Assembly (NCBI RefSeq): GCF_012317045.1
Contig: NZ_CP051154.1
Location: 806,001-870,000, forward strand
Direction: 5' to 3'
DNA: 64,000 nucleotides
Source of the DNA: Leifsonia sp. PS1209
GTDB lineage: Bacteria > Actinomycetota > Actinomycetes > Actinomycetales > Microbacteriaceae
Part shown: positions 33,535 through 42,983 of the stretch, one piece after another
How the letters are laid out: every line of letters begins with the position of its first letter
How positions within the stretch are numbered: the stretch's first letter is position 1
The notes under the pieces: generated by a model
Database searches by the model: none
What the model was told of the DNA's origin: nothing
The model's input: only the letters and a program-made list of their open reading frames with translations
Program-made: the position numbers and the translations under genes

Positions 33535-34577
33535 GCGTCATGTTGGTTCTCTCCGCGCCGCCCGATCCGTTCTCGCCGAACTACGGCTGCTTCCTCTCCG
33601 ACTTCAGTTGCCAAGCCTCACAAACGGTGGCCCGGTTCATGGCTTCCACCATCCGCAATCTCGGCGACTTCATCGCCACCATGATCGCCGGGGCATTCAA
33701 CACCAGCATTGACCAGGGCAGCTGGAACATCGCCCACTCCCAATTCCTGTTCTGGGTCGCCGTCACCGCACCGGTCATCCTGATCGTCGCGCTTGTCCAG
33801 ATCGGGATTGCAATGATCTTGCAGGATTGGCACCGGATCGGCCGCACCGCCGCCGGCGCTGCGCTCGCCATCCCGTTCTCCGCGATCTGCGTGTGGGGGA
33901 TGCAGAAGGCGTCCGGTGTCACCGACGCCATCACGTCCAGCCTCACCACTACCGTTCAAGGCGGCGACCTCAGCAAGGGGCTGCTGCGCGTGATCGGCAT
34001 CCTCGATGTTTCGAAGCAGGCCCCCAACGCCGTCATGCACGACTCCCAATTCGCGCAGGGCGGCGTCATCTTCACCATGGTGTCGGAAGGAGCGCAGGGA
34101 CCGGCCTCGGTGGGCGAATATGTGATGGCGCTGCTCGTGGTCGGCCTGATGATGGTCGCGTCGCTGTTCCTGTTCATCGCCATGTCCATCCGCGAGTTCG
34201 GTCTGCTGGCTTTGGCTGCAATGGCTCCGGTCGGCCTGATGATGATCGGCCAGCCCAAGCTGACCGCGTGGGCGCAACGGTGGATGAACCTCACCGTCGG
34301 GCTGCTGATCGCTAAACCGCTCGCAGCGGGCGTCGTCTTACTCGCGGTGGAGCTGACCAAGGCCAGCTTGAGCATCGGGGTCATCCTGATCGCCGCCGGC
34401 GCGGTGATCGCCGCCTCGTTCAGCCCGCTCTGGGCCACCAAGCTCGTCTCGTTCGCGGGAGCCGAGGTCGGCACGGCGCTTCATCACCGGTTCTCAATGC
34501 GCGACCAGTTCTCACGCGTCAACACCGCCGCAGCACCCGTCCGGTCGGCTGCTCGGGTCATCAAGGTTGGGAGATAG
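33531..34577 (+). CDS. VirB6/TrbL-like polytopic membrane protein
   Basis: A 348-residue protein with an extracellular N-terminus containing two cysteines (YGCFLSDFSCQAS) and about six transmembrane helices spread from residue 78 to 310. The central region FLFIAMSIREFGLLALAAMAPVGLMM is typical of VirB6/TrbL channel proteins of Gram-positive conjugation systems. GTG start overlaps the stop of the preceding gene. Confidence 0.75.
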   Translation: MSVMLVLSAPPDPFSPNYGCFLSDFSCQASQTVARFMASTIRNLGDFIATMIAGAFNTSIDQGSWNIAHSQFLFWVAVTAPVILIVALVQIGIAMILQDWHRIGRTAAGAALAIPFSAICVWGMQKASGVTDAITSSLTTTVQGGDLSKGLLRVIGILDVSKQAPNAVMHDSQFAQGGVIFTMVSEGAQGPASVGEYVMALLVVGLMMVASLFLFIAMSIREFGLLALAAMAPVGLMMIGQPKLTAWAQRWMNLTVGLLIAKPLAAGVVLLAVELTKASLSIGVILIAAGAVIAASFSPLWATKLVSFAGAEVGTALHHRFSMRDQFSRVNTAAAPVRSAARVIKVGR

Positions 34578-34580
34578 CTC

Positions 34581-36116
34581 ATGACCACGTTTATCGCCGA
34601 CCAATTGATCAGCGACGAGGGCGCACCCCGCGTCCGGTTCGCCGCGCGTGAGCGCCGGGGGATCTTCCTCGGGCTGACGTTCCTGCAACTGGTTGTGGTG
34701 GGCGGAGCTATCGCCATTCTGCTCGCGACCCTGTTCATCAATGCCAACGCGATCTGGGTGATGCTGCCAATCGTCGCCCTCATCGCCTTCTTCGCCCTCG
34801 CCACATACCGGCGCGAACCCGTCCTCATCATCGCCGCGCAGGCCGCCCGGTACGCCTACCGAAGCATCGCCGGACAGACAGTGTTCCGCCGCGACGTCTG
34901 GCTGCGAGTCACCATGGCGTCCTTGAAGGTCGGCCACGCCCAGATCGAAGCCGTCACACCGACAGTGACCTCGAAGTTTCTGCTGCCGGGTGCGCTCGGC
35001 GACGTGCAGGTCGTACAGATCCCCGGCGCCGGCGCGTTCATTTACAACGCCCGCGGCCGCCTCGCCTCCGTCACCGTCCGGGTCGGATCCCGAGCATGGG
35101 CGCTACGCGACAAAGGCACCCAAGAAGCCGCCTACGACGGCTTCGTCGAATGGCTCAGCTCGCTGGAAAGCCTGCCCGGCGTCCGGGAGACCGCCATCCG
35201 TATCCGGGTCGACCGCGCGTCGTCGAACGAGTTGCGCGACTACCTGTTGGCTCGCGAGAGCGAACATGCTCCGCAGGTCAGCCCCGAGCTGCGTCAGCAG
35301 TATTGGGATCTGACCCAGACCGCGTCCAAGCGGTCGATGGGGTTCACGAATTTCGTCACTCTCACTTTCGACACCGGCATTCTGAACGCGGCGATCCGCG
35401 ACGCGGGCAAGGGCCTGACCGGTCTCGCTGCTGTGCTGAAGGAACGGGTCGCCGGCATCGAGGCGTCGATGGAACACGCCCGATTGACCCCAGCCGGTTG
35501 GCTCACCTCGGACGACCTCGACGAACTCCTGGCGCTCTCCGCCGACCCCGTTTCGGCGGCGACCCGACGCGAGCAAGGCGCCGCGACGGAGGCGCACCCT
35601 GCACCGCCGGTGATGGGGATCGATGAGGGCTGGGACACGATGCGGGTGGACCAGTCCTGGCATCAGACCTTCTGGGTGGCCGAGTGGCCGCGCACCGACG
35701 TCCGCACTGGGTTTCTGGAGCCGCTGCTTTACGCCGGAGATGCGACCCGGGTTATCACGCTGCAGGTTCGCCCGGTGGCGACGCATAAGGCGCTCGCCCA
35801 GCTGAACCGCGCCCAGTCCGACATGGAAACGTCAGCCACCATCCGGATGAAACTCTCCTCCCGAATTCCGCTCACACACCTCCGCGAGGAAGAGGACCTT
35901 GCTGTGCGGGAGCACGATCTGGTCGATGGGTTCGGTGATGTGCAGTACCGCGGGTTCGTGACCGTCTCCGCCGAATCGAAGGATGCCCTGTCCAAGGCGC
36001 GCACGGATATCGAGCAGGCGTCACACCCGGCTCGGCTGGTGTTGGCGTCGATGTCGGGGCAGCAGGCGGCCGGGTTCGTCACCGGCGCTCTGCCAGTGCC
36101 GTTAGAGGGGGAGTGA
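34581..36116 (+). CDS. SCO6880 family conjugation protein
   Basis: A 511-residue protein with two transmembrane helices near the N-terminus (about residues 29-72, FLQLVVVGGAIAILLATLF and VMLPIVALIAFFALATY) and a large cytoplasmic domain. The pattern matches the SCO6880 family found in actinobacterial T4SS loci, thought to combine the PrgI-like membrane part with the N-terminal domain of VirB4. It directly precedes the ATPase gene, so together they would form a split VirB4-type energiser. Confidence 0.8.
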   Translation: MTTFIADQLISDEGAPRVRFAARERRGIFLGLTFLQLVVVGGAIAILLATLFINANAIWVMLPIVALIAFFALATYRREPVLIIAAQAARYAYRSIAGQTVFRRDVWLRVTMASLKVGHAQIEAVTPTVTSKFLLPGALGDVQVVQIPGAGAFIYNARGRLASVTVRVGSRAWALRDKGTQEAAYDGFVEWLSSLESLPGVRETAIRIRVDRASSNELRDYLLARESEHAPQVSPELRQQYWDLTQTASKRSMGFTNFVTLTFDTGILNAAIRDAGKGLTGLAAVLKERVAGIEASMEHARLTPAGWLTSDDLDELLALSADPVSAATRREQGAATEAHPAPPVMGIDEGWDTMRVDQSWHQTFWVAEWPRTDVRTGFLEPLLYAGDATRVITLQVRPVATHKALAQLNRAQSDMETSATIRMKLSSRIPLTHLREEEDLAVREHDLVDGFGDVQYRGFVTVSAESKDALSKARTDIEQASHPARLVLASMSGQQAAGFVTGALPVPLEGE

Positions 36117-36117
36117 G

Positions 36118-37566
36118 ATGAAGCCCAATACCGTCATCGGCCGCATCCCAGCTGATGAGAAGCCTGGGGCCAACGGCCGCAACCGCCAGCCGGAATCCGC
36201 CGGCAAGGGTTCGAGTTGGAAGCTGGAGTCGACGGAGTTGCCGGCGTCGAAGATGCCGGCGTGGGGGTGGAAGCAGCCGCGCAATCTGCGCGGCCCACTG
36301 CGCGCCACCCCGCCAGCACACCGCTGCAGTTCCAAGGTCCTCGGTGGTGCATATCCGTTCCTGGCGGAGACGGGCGACATCCTGACCGGTGCGTACATCG
36401 GCGAGAACGAACTCTCCCGAGCCCCGTTCTGCTTCGATCCCTGGGACGCCTACTCGGCCGAGGCTGTCCGCTCGCACTCGGTCGCCATCCTCGGCGTCAA
36501 AGGCACCGGCAAGTCGATGCTTGCCAAGTCCTGGTCCTCCCGCCTGGCACGGCTGGGTCGCAAGGTCGCCGTACCCCACGACCCGAACGGCGAATGGGTG
36601 CGGGTCGCCGAGTATGTCGGCGGCACCTCCATCAGCGTTGGCCCCGGCAAAGCCGCCCGCATCAACCTGCTCGACGAGGGTCCGCGGGACGCGACGTTTT
36701 CCGATGAGGACTGGAACCAAAACGTACTCCAGTATCGCCGCGCCACGGTCAAAACGATCATCCGCCGGCTCCGCGAAGGCGGAAACCTAGAACCGGTCGA
36801 ACACACCGCGCTTGACGTCGCGCTCGACGCGCTCCGCGGCCAGTCGACGGTCACCATCACCCACGTCTATAACCGCCTCGTCGACCCCGACACGGACCAG
36901 CCCGCTGAGGTCGCCGACGCCGGACACCGGCTCGCGCACTCGCTGCGACGGATGGTATCCGGCGACCTCACCGGGTTCTTCGACGGCCCATCCACGGTCC
37001 GCTTCGACGCGGACGCCCCGATGATGGTCGTCGACACCTCTGCGCTGAAGGGCGCATCCCCCGAAGCACAGGCTCTCGCCCGTCTCGCGACAGCGAATTG
37101 GATCCGCCGCTCCTCGCTCGGCGCCAACCGGCAGGCTCGGGTCATCATCCACGAGGAAGCCGCCGTCGAACTTCTCAACGATGTCTCCGGCGGTGACGGC
37201 CTCGCAGACCGGGTGGAAGACGAGAAGGTGGCCCGCCACCTCGGCACCAGCAACTGGTACCTGCTGCACCGGGTCGCCGACCTCGACGCGCTCGGCGACC
37301 GCAACAGCGCCCTCCACTCCCGGGCGCTCGGCCTCCTCGCCGACTGCGAGACCCGCATCTCCTACGCCCAACACTCAGGTGAGATCGCCCGGTCGCGAGA
37401 GATCCTCGGCTGGAACGACACCCAGGCCGACCTCGTCCGCAAACTCCACAAAGGGGAAGGACTGTGGCAGATCGGCCAGGACCGGGTGGCGAAAGTCCGC
37501 AACATATGCACCGACTACGAACTGCGCATCTTCCGCACCGACTCCCTCGGAGGCGAACGGGCATGA
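36118..37566 (+). CDS. VirB4-like T4SS ATPase
   Basis: A 482-residue P-loop ATPase: Walker A GVKGTGKS at residues 126-133 and a downstream hydrophobic strand ending RVIIHEEA in the Walker B place. The C-terminal part includes RKLHKGEGLWQIGQDR, typical of VirB4/TraE-like proteins of actinobacteria. The N-terminal domain of classical VirB4 is missing and probably supplied by the SCO6880-like neighbour 1 bp upstream. Coupled by ATGA to the coupling protein gene. Confidence 0.82.
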   Translation: MKPNTVIGRIPADEKPGANGRNRQPESAGKGSSWKLESTELPASKMPAWGWKQPRNLRGPLRATPPAHRCSSKVLGGAYPFLAETGDILTGAYIGENELSRAPFCFDPWDAYSAEAVRSHSVAILGVKGTGKSMLAKSWSSRLARLGRKVAVPHDPNGEWVRVAEYVGGTSISVGPGKAARINLLDEGPRDATFSDEDWNQNVLQYRRATVKTIIRRLREGGNLEPVEHTALDVALDALRGQSTVTITHVYNRLVDPDTDQPAEVADAGHRLAHSLRRMVSGDLTGFFDGPSTVRFDADAPMMVVDTSALKGASPEAQALARLATANWIRRSSLGANRQARVIIHEEAAVELLNDVSGGDGLADRVEDEKVARHLGTSNWYLLHRVADLDALGDRNSALHSRALGLLADCETRISYAQHSGEIARSREILGWNDTQADLVRKLHKGEGLWQIGQDRVAKVRNICTDYELRIFRTDSLGGERA

Positions 37567-39368
37567 GAACTCACGGCACGTCCTGGACACACATCGCCCT
37601 CTATACGATCTTCGGCCTTGTCGTCGCCGGTGCACTCGCAACGGGAATCGCAGCGGGAACGATCCACGAGGTCTGCGGGGTCGGGGGTCAACCGTCGAGC
37701 GTCTTCGCCGGCCTCCAACTCGCCCTCGATGGCAGCGCCACTGGTTTCACTTACCCGTCAACCTGCGAGGCACCCGTCGCCTTGATTCGGGTGCTCGACG
37801 TGGTGGCGCTCCTGCTTGTCCTAGGAGCGGTCGCCGCCGCGGCGATCTGGTGGCTCCGCTACCGCCAATCCGACCGGCACTTCATCCATGAGCTCCGCGG
37901 CCGGGATGGGCTGGCCAAACCCAGTGAAGTCCGCAAGCACACCTCCGCCCGCACCGCCCTCCGCCGTGCGAAGGCTCTACGACCTTCTCTGGCCAATCCG
38001 ACACCGTCGGCAGTCGGATGGAAAGTCGGCCAAGCCCACGGGCAGGACGTCTACGTATCGATCGAGGACTCGATCGTCGTCGAGGGCGCACCTCGGTCCG
38101 GTAAGGGCTACCGGTTCATCATCAACGCCATCCTCGACTGGGACGGCCCACTGATCACCACCTCCACCCGCAACGACAACCTCTCCGCCACGATGCGAGA
38201 ACGCGCCCGCATCGGCGAAGTGACCGTATTCGACCCGCAGGAACTTTCCGGCGTCCGCTCCGCCTTGAGGATCTCACCCGTCACCGGCTGCGAGGACCCG
38301 CTCGTCGCCGACCAGCGAGCCCAGGCGATCGTCGCCGGAACCGCCCTCGGCGCATCGAAAACCAACCAGGAATGGGCACAAGTGTCCTCCTCAGTCCTCT
38401 CCCGACTCCTGCACGCCGCCGCCGTCTCCGGTCGCGGCACCGACGCATTGGCTCGGTGGGGATCCAACCCGCGCCTCGCGCTGGAAGCAGTTGGCGTGCT
38501 CGCGAACCAAGGATCGCCAGGCTGGTCCGAGGACCTGGACGCGATCATCAACGGCGACGAGAAACTCCTCGCCAACTCCTGGTTCGGCGTCTTCGGCGCC
38601 CTCCGCCCGCTTTCCATTCCCGCGATCCGGAACGCCATGACACCCGGGCCGGGAGAGCAGTTCGACCTCGACCGGTTCCTCGCCGGATCCAACAGTCTCT
38701 ATCTCGTCGGCACCGGTGCCGGCGCAGGGTCCGTCGGCGGCTTCCTCGGCGCCATCCTGGACGACATCGTCGAGACCGCCCGCCGCAAAGCGCTCGCCTC
38801 GCCCGGCTCCCGCCTCGAGCTCCCACTCGCCCTCATCCTGGACGAGATCGCGAACATGTTCTCCTGGCCCGCACTGCCGCGGATCATGGCCGACGGTGGC
38901 GGCATCGGCATTTCCACCGTCGTCGTCCTCCAAGCCCTCTCCCAGGCCGAAACCGCATGGTCCAGGTCCGAGGCAGACACCATCTGGTCCGCCGCCACCG
39001 CCAAGCTCCTCCTCGGCGGCGCGTCCGACGTCGACCACCTCCGCGACATCGAATCGCTCCTCGGACTCCGCCGGATCCGGAACACGGGCCATTCGTACAA
39101 CGACACTGGATCCTCCACCAACGTCAACAACGAGAAGGTGCCGGTCATGACGATTGACGAGATTCGTCGCATGCCCGAAACAGTCGGGCTTCTCGCATAC
39201 AGGACGCGTCGCGGGATCCTTCTAGACCTGCGCGGTTGGACCGACCGCGACGACGCCCGCCAGGTCAGAACGGGCAAGCAGCTCACCGAGCTCGACCAGC
39301 AAGTCGTGTTTGCCGAACAGTATCAAGCCGCGCTGGACCGCCGAGGATCTGCCCGGGAGGAACACTGA
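37563..39368 (+). CDS. VirD4/TraG-type coupling protein
   Basis: A 601-residue protein with two N-terminal transmembrane helices (about 9-31 and 76-100), then the TraG/VirD4 ATPase: Walker A GAPRSGKG at 175-182 and Walker B LILDEIANM (Asp427-Glu428). The TraM-recognition-like C-terminus follows. It recruits the relaxase-DNA complex to the channel. Start ATG 37563 overlaps the VirB4-like stop; the frame extends upstream but only this start precedes the first helix correctly. Confidence 0.88.
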   Translation: MRTHGTSWTHIALYTIFGLVVAGALATGIAAGTIHEVCGVGGQPSSVFAGLQLALDGSATGFTYPSTCEAPVALIRVLDVVALLLVLGAVAAAAIWWLRYRQSDRHFIHELRGRDGLAKPSEVRKHTSARTALRRAKALRPSLANPTPSAVGWKVGQAHGQDVYVSIEDSIVVEGAPRSGKGYRFIINAILDWDGPLITTSTRNDNLSATMRERARIGEVTVFDPQELSGVRSALRISPVTGCEDPLVADQRAQAIVAGTALGASKTNQEWAQVSSSVLSRLLHAAAVSGRGTDALARWGSNPRLALEAVGVLANQGSPGWSEDLDAIINGDEKLLANSWFGVFGALRPLSIPAIRNAMTPGPGEQFDLDRFLAGSNSLYLVGTGAGAGSVGGFLGAILDDIVETARRKALASPGSRLELPLALILDEIANMFSWPALPRIMADGGGIGISTVVVLQALSQAETAWSRSEADTIWSAATAKLLLGGASDVDHLRDIESLLGLRRIRNTGHSYNDTGSSTNVNNEKVPVMTIDEIRRMPETVGLLAYRTRRGILLDLRGWTDRDDARQVRTGKQLTELDQQVVFAEQYQAALDRRGSAREEH

Positions 39369-39769
39369 TGTCCAACCGTCGTCGTCCCACTAGGGACAAC
39401 AACTACCGCACCCGCTACCTCCATTCGCCAGTTTGGTTCGGCCGCCGGGACCGTTGGTTCATCGAGGAAGCACGCCGTGCCATCACGATCCGCTGCGCTC
39501 TGTGCCTCGGCGCAGGCAGCGCCCGAAACCTCGAGCTGCACCACCTCGACTACCGCGGCGTCACCCAGACCCCGCATGGCTGGATCGCTCATGAGCGCCA
39601 CGAAGATCTCACCGCCCTTCACCCGCGCTGCCACGAATACGTTCACCAGCTCATCGAACGCGACCGCGCCCTCTCTGGATTCGTCTCCCGCCGCACCGCA
39701 TCCCTCCAAGCCATCACGCGCCTCCGCGCAAAGATCGGCCGCTACATCGAAGCCCTGGACCAGCAGTGA
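39368..39769 (+). CDS. HNH-like zinc protein in the transfer operon
   Basis: A 133-residue protein with Cys43-x2-Cys46 (CALC), ELHHLDY (His58-His59) and LHPRCHEYVH (His85, Cys88). These elements match an HNH/zinc-finger endonuclease core: zinc-binding cysteines around the beta-beta-alpha metal motif. Proteins of this type are frequent in actinobacterial transfer operons; nuclease activity is not shown. Its ATG overlaps the coupling-protein stop (TGATG). Confidence 0.65.
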   Translation: MSNRRRPTRDNNYRTRYLHSPVWFGRRDRWFIEEARRAITIRCALCLGAGSARNLELHHLDYRGVTQTPHGWIAHERHEDLTALHPRCHEYVHQLIERDRALSGFVSRRTASLQAITRLRAKIGRYIEALDQQ

Positions 39770-40236
39770 CCGACGACATCCCACTCGATGAACTCGTGGC
39801 CTCGCTCCCCGATACCTGGGACGACCAGGCACCCCGACGAACCCCGGGGATGCTCGGCATCGCTGTCATCAACTGGCGAACCCTCGACGACGCCGACGCC
39901 CCACAGGTCTGGGCCGAACTGCGGGACTGGGTCACCTGGTTCACCCACCGCTACAACCTCCCGATCCGGAAGATCCCGCCCTGCTGGTACAAGCACGGCG
40001 CGCTCGTTGAAGAGCTCTCCGCCCTTCGCACGGCCTGGCTTGTCAGCTTCGACAGCCTCGATGCCGGCTACGGACCTATCGGCTGGCACGAACGCCTCGC
40101 CGTCGCTATACCGAGACTCGCGACTTGGTACAACGGCGAATGCCACAACGGCCACACCGAACTTCAACAGATCGGCCACGACGCAGTGCCGTCGGGCTGG
40201 GCGGACTGGATCAGTCAGAGCCATTCGCAGCCGTAG
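39766..40236 (+). CDS. Hypothetical conjugation-region protein
   Basis: A 156-residue soluble protein from a GTG that overlaps the preceding stop. It is Trp-rich with the phrase RDWVTWFTHRYNLPIRKIPPCWYKHGALVEELSALRTAW split over residues 48-85. I have seen this pattern of protein (DUF4913-like) in actinobacterial T4SS loci, where it may tie to the coupling protein. No catalytic motif seen. Last gene before the ssb promoter motif. Confidence 0.65.
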   Translation: MTDDIPLDELVASLPDTWDDQAPRRTPGMLGIAVINWRTLDDADAPQVWAELRDWVTWFTHRYNLPIRKIPPCWYKHGALVEELSALRTAWLVSFDSLDAGYGPIGWHERLAVAIPRLATWYNGECHNGHTELQQIGHDAVPSGWADWISQSHSQP

Positions 40237-40265
40237 CCGTAGAACCCCGGGGTTGCGCGCCTCCA

Positions 40266-40303
40266 GCGCGCATTTTCCCAGGCCCGATCGGAACGTGTAT
40301 GTG
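40266..40303 (+). promoter_or_regulatory. Shared 38-bp motif, copy B (upstream of ssb)
   Basis: GCGCGCATTTT, 11 bp, then TCGGAACGTGTATGTG. The second block differs from the other copies by only one to three bases. It ends 44 bp before the ssb ATG at 40348. Confidence 0.7.
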
Positions 40304-40347
40304 AACGCGACCCGACGAAAGGTCGCCCAATCGAAAGGAACAGAACG

Positions 40348-40788
40348 ATGAGCACACGAGTCCCGATCAGTATCGAAGGCAACCTCGTCGCCGACCCCGA
40401 CTACGGCGAGTCCCAGAACGGCACGAAGTTCGCCAAGTTCACTGTCGCCGTCACCGACCGCAAGCTGGAGGACGGCAAGTGGGTCGACGGAGACACCCAG
40501 TACCACCGCACCACCGTCTTCGGCCGCACCGCCGAGAACGTCCGCGCCAGCCTCGCCAAAGGCGACACCGTCATCGTCAACGGCAACCTCGAGTTCCGCC
40601 ACTGGACCGACCAGGCCACCGGCGAACCCCGAGCCGCCACCGAAGTTGTCGCCGACAGCGTCGGCCCCTCACTCCGCTACACCACCGCGGAGGTCACACG
40701 CCGCGCCCCAAAAGCTGACGGCCCGGACGCAACCGCGACCGGGCCGATCGTGAGCGGGTCGACTTACGGGCAACCGACGCTTGCCTAA
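40348..40788 (+). CDS. ssb: Single-stranded DNA-binding protein
   Basis: A 146-residue OB-fold protein: ISIEGNLVADPDYGES at the start, YHRTTVFGRTAENVRASLAKGDTVIVNGNLEFRHW in pieces across residues 50-90, and a disordered C-terminus. The C-terminal tail lacks the acidic DDDIPF tip of chromosomal SSB, as is common for element-borne copies, so it may bind DNA without recruiting host partners. It would coat transferred single strands. AAGGAAC ribosome site. Confidence 0.9.
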   Translation: MSTRVPISIEGNLVADPDYGESQNGTKFAKFTVAVTDRKLEDGKWVDGDTQYHRTTVFGRTAENVRASLAKGDTVIVNGNLEFRHWTDQATGEPRAATEVVADSVGPSLRYTTAEVTRRAPKADGPDATATGPIVSGSTYGQPTLA

Positions 40789-40797
40789 GCTCGACAC

Positions 40798-40828
40798 AAG
40801 AGGGGCTGTCCAGGAGGCAGCCCCTCTT
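40798..40828 (+). terminator. Terminator after ssb
   Basis: Perfect 11-bp stem AAGAGGGGCTG/CAGCCCCTCTT (40798-40808, 40818-40828) with a 9-nt loop. Marks the end of the transfer operon. Confidence 0.8.
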
Positions 40829-40934
40829 GTGCTTCAACAGCCTTCGAACCTATCGCCGACCCTCGTCAGGTCCGATTTCCAAGGACCACCCGAACCTTTG
40901 GACCTTGCTAGAGCTAGGCACTCGATACCGCGAA

Positions 40935-41801
40935 TCATGCACGACCTCTTGCCGCGAAGATGCCAAACAGGACTGACGCTGCAAGGGCGACCACCGTAGC
41001 GAGTCGAATCCACACCGACGGGCTCGGACTCAGCACAGCCACAAGCCCGGCTGCCGCCCCGACGACCAGCGCGGCCAAGGCAATACGCTTCCACCTTCGC
41101 GACTTAGGCCTGCCCGCATCTCGCGTACCGAGGTCGCCCTCTTCCGCCGGCTCGTAGTAGGAGGCCTGGAGCAATTCGATGTCGCCAGCTTCGACTACCA
41201 CCCAATCCGTCTCTGACAAAGGCACAGGTTCCTCGGAGCCGCTAGATCGGGCGGAGAGGTCGCCCGACAGGGTGATTGTGCGGTGCGGGCTGTTGTCCGC
41301 ATCATTGTCAAAATCCCAGAGCGTACCTGAGACCCATGCCCCGGACTTCAACGTAAGCCCCACTTTTACTTCGACACGTTCGTCCGGATAGAGAACCTTC
41401 TGCCAAGCCGAAACGTCCCTTGGGATGGCCGCTGACCACAGGAGCTTCATGCCGTGGTCGTGGGCCCATTTCGAACCAAGGAAGAAGCCCAAAAATGTTG
41501 CTGCCGCGAGTGCTAGCAGCGCCAACACCAGCGCCCATCCAAAGTTTGAGCGTGCCCACGAGAGGTCGCCATCAAGCATCGCTGTAATCGTGTTTGCTAT
41601 CTCGGGAACTGATAGAGCGATAGCAACCACTACTAGGGCAACGACCGCGTCACAAACAGCGCTAACGAACACGACGCTGGCCGTCTCGCGAAACGCCGAC
41701 CGCTTGCTCGATGCGTGATGCCCCTCGCGGGCGAAGACGAACGCTACGCCAGGGAACAGTGCGAATACATAGAAGGCGACGCCCCAGATGGAAGTTGGCA
41801 C
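40935..41801 (-). CDS. DUF6338-like membrane protein
   Basis: A 288-residue protein with N-terminal hydrophobic helices (about 3-23, 40-65, 85-112), a cytoplasmic beta-rich middle (VEVKVGLTLKSGAWVSGTLWDFD, near 140-170) and two C-terminal helices (about 236-285). The order matches DUF6338 proteins as I know them; no activity is established. GTG 41801 follows AGGAG by 4 nt. It is divergent from two tandem micro-protein genes whose ribosome site forms an inverted repeat with its own, and it lies in an accessory patch between ssb and the relaxase. Confidence 0.65.
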   Translation of the reverse strand: MPTSIWGVAFYVFALFPGVAFVFAREGHHASSKRSAFRETASVVFVSAVCDAVVALVVVAIALSVPEIANTITAMLDGDLSWARSNFGWALVLALLALAAATFLGFFLGSKWAHDHGMKLLWSAAIPRDVSAWQKVLYPDERVEVKVGLTLKSGAWVSGTLWDFDNDADNSPHRTITLSGDLSARSSGSEEPVPLSETDWVVVEAGDIELLQASYYEPAEEGDLGTRDAGRPKSRRWKRIALAALVVGAAAGLVAVLSPSPSVWIRLATVVALAASVLFGIFAARGRA

Positions 41802-41843
41802 AGTTCTCCTCTCAAAAGGAGATAATGGCAGAGGGAGGAACTC

Positions 41844-41996
41844 ATGGCTGAAAAGGCAAACGGTGAGTGGCGAACAACTGGCGACTCACAACGACTGGTT
41901 GAGAAGGGCCTTCAGCCCGCGCGGGTGCAATACCAGCCACCTGTTCGGCAGCCTTCCTCTCAGGCGATCCAGCCACCCCCTGCGCCGAAGAAGTGA
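41844..41996 (+). CDS. 50-residue Pro/Gln-rich micro-protein, first of a tandem pair
   Basis: ATG 41844 is preceded by GGAGGAA, an excellent ribosome site. The product begins MAEKANGEWRTTGDSQ, contains GLQPARVQ near the middle and ends QAIQPPPAPKK. It shares GLQPARVQ plus the Pro/Gln-rich tail with the next ORF, so the two are paralogues. No family known. Divergent from the DUF6338-like gene. Confidence 0.6.
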   Translation: MAEKANGEWRTTGDSQRLVEKGLQPARVQYQPPVRQPSSQAIQPPPAPKK

Positions 41997-42154
41997 ACAA
42001 ACCCGAGCCGCCGGCGCGGCACGAGGAATTTGGCCTGCAACCGGCGAGGGTCCAAGTGAGACCTCAGGCGCGGTCTTCGAGTTCTAAGCCGATCGTGCCC
42101 CCGGCAGCTCCGCAGCAAGCGGCCCAGACGACGCAGGCTCGAAAGAGCGACTGA
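41993..42154 (+). CDS. 53-residue Pro/Gln-rich micro-protein, second of the tandem pair
   Basis: The GTG at 41993 overlaps the stop of the first micro-gene (GTGA). The product begins VNKPEPPARHEEFGLQPARVQ and ends TTQARKSD. The shared GLQPARVQ block and overlap argue that both frames are translated. Disordered in appearance; possibly a short binding peptide. Confidence 0.55.
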   Translation: MNKPEPPARHEEFGLQPARVQVRPQARSSSSKPIVPPAAPQQAAQTTQARKSD

Positions 42155-42249
42155 GCGCAAGCCGTCGAAGTGCTCTGGGTTTCGCGCGTCCGTCCCCGGT
42201 CAAGCCGCTGGCGCTGTGCTCGCGTTCCGAGTTCTCATACGCTTGCATA

Positions 42250-42876
42250 GTGCTAGTCGAGGTGAACGTCCGCGTTTGTAGGTTTGAGAGTCCCGAGAAG
42301 ATTGTCCGCTTCTACGCCGACGACCAAGCCGACTTTGCCACCATCATTTGGGCGGAATACTCCAAGGTTCTGGGAAAGCCCGTTACCGCAACGATCGAGC
42401 ACACGCGGTGGTGGTGGGGGCCAGCCGACGACAGGACAGATCAATGGATGTTGGTGCCGACCGCAGGCTTAACCGTGGCCGATGTGGCTGGATTGCTCGG
42501 CGAGGACTTGCGTGCCGATCCTCCAAGACTCCTCGTTGGATGGGGCGGTCTCGGCGACGCCGGCTTGATTGCGCAACTCGTTGTTGATCTCCTGGCCGTG
42601 GCCGGAAATGTGCAACTCGTCTATTCCGGAGTATCTCGCGCTACTGGGGTGCTTTCGCGCCGCAGACAGATCGGGTCACGGCTCGCGGCTGCAGATTGGA
42701 TTGAAACCGAACGGCTTTCCTCAGAACTGATCGAACCCGTGAACGCTCAAGCAGAGTGGCGGTTCTCTGAACTCGCGCTGCGGTTCGGGGTAGATCGGCG
42801 CGATGCAAGCCGTCTAATGGACGAATGCGGATTCGTACGAACGGGAACGGGGCAGTGGCGGGATTCGAAGGAGTAG
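42250..42876 (+). CDS. Hypothetical accessory protein
   Basis: A protein of about 208 residues with no family I recognise. It opens VNVRVCRFESPEKIVRFYADD, has a Trp cluster (HTRWWWGP) and a glycine-rich LLVGWGGLGDAGLIAQLV, and ends with a helix-turn-helix-like WRFSELALRFGVDRRDASRLM. A CATAGT -10-like box overlaps the GTG at 42250, so the true start may be the in-frame GTG at 42262. Lower GC content than the transfer operon. Confidence 0.6.
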   Translation: MLVEVNVRVCRFESPEKIVRFYADDQADFATIIWAEYSKVLGKPVTATIEHTRWWWGPADDRTDQWMLVPTAGLTVADVAGLLGEDLRADPPRLLVGWGGLGDAGLIAQLVVDLLAVAGNVQLVYSGVSRATGVLSRRRQIGSRLAAADWIETERLSSELIEPVNAQAEWRFSELALRFGVDRRDASRLMDECGFVRTGTGQWRDSKE

Positions 42877-42983
42877 GGCAACGATGTCACCCCCCCCTCT
42901 TTCACTCGCCCTAGGCGGCTGAATATCGAAAGGCCAAGACCCTGCCGGGCGCATCCCGCAGCAGCAACGGCCGTCGTTGGTGC

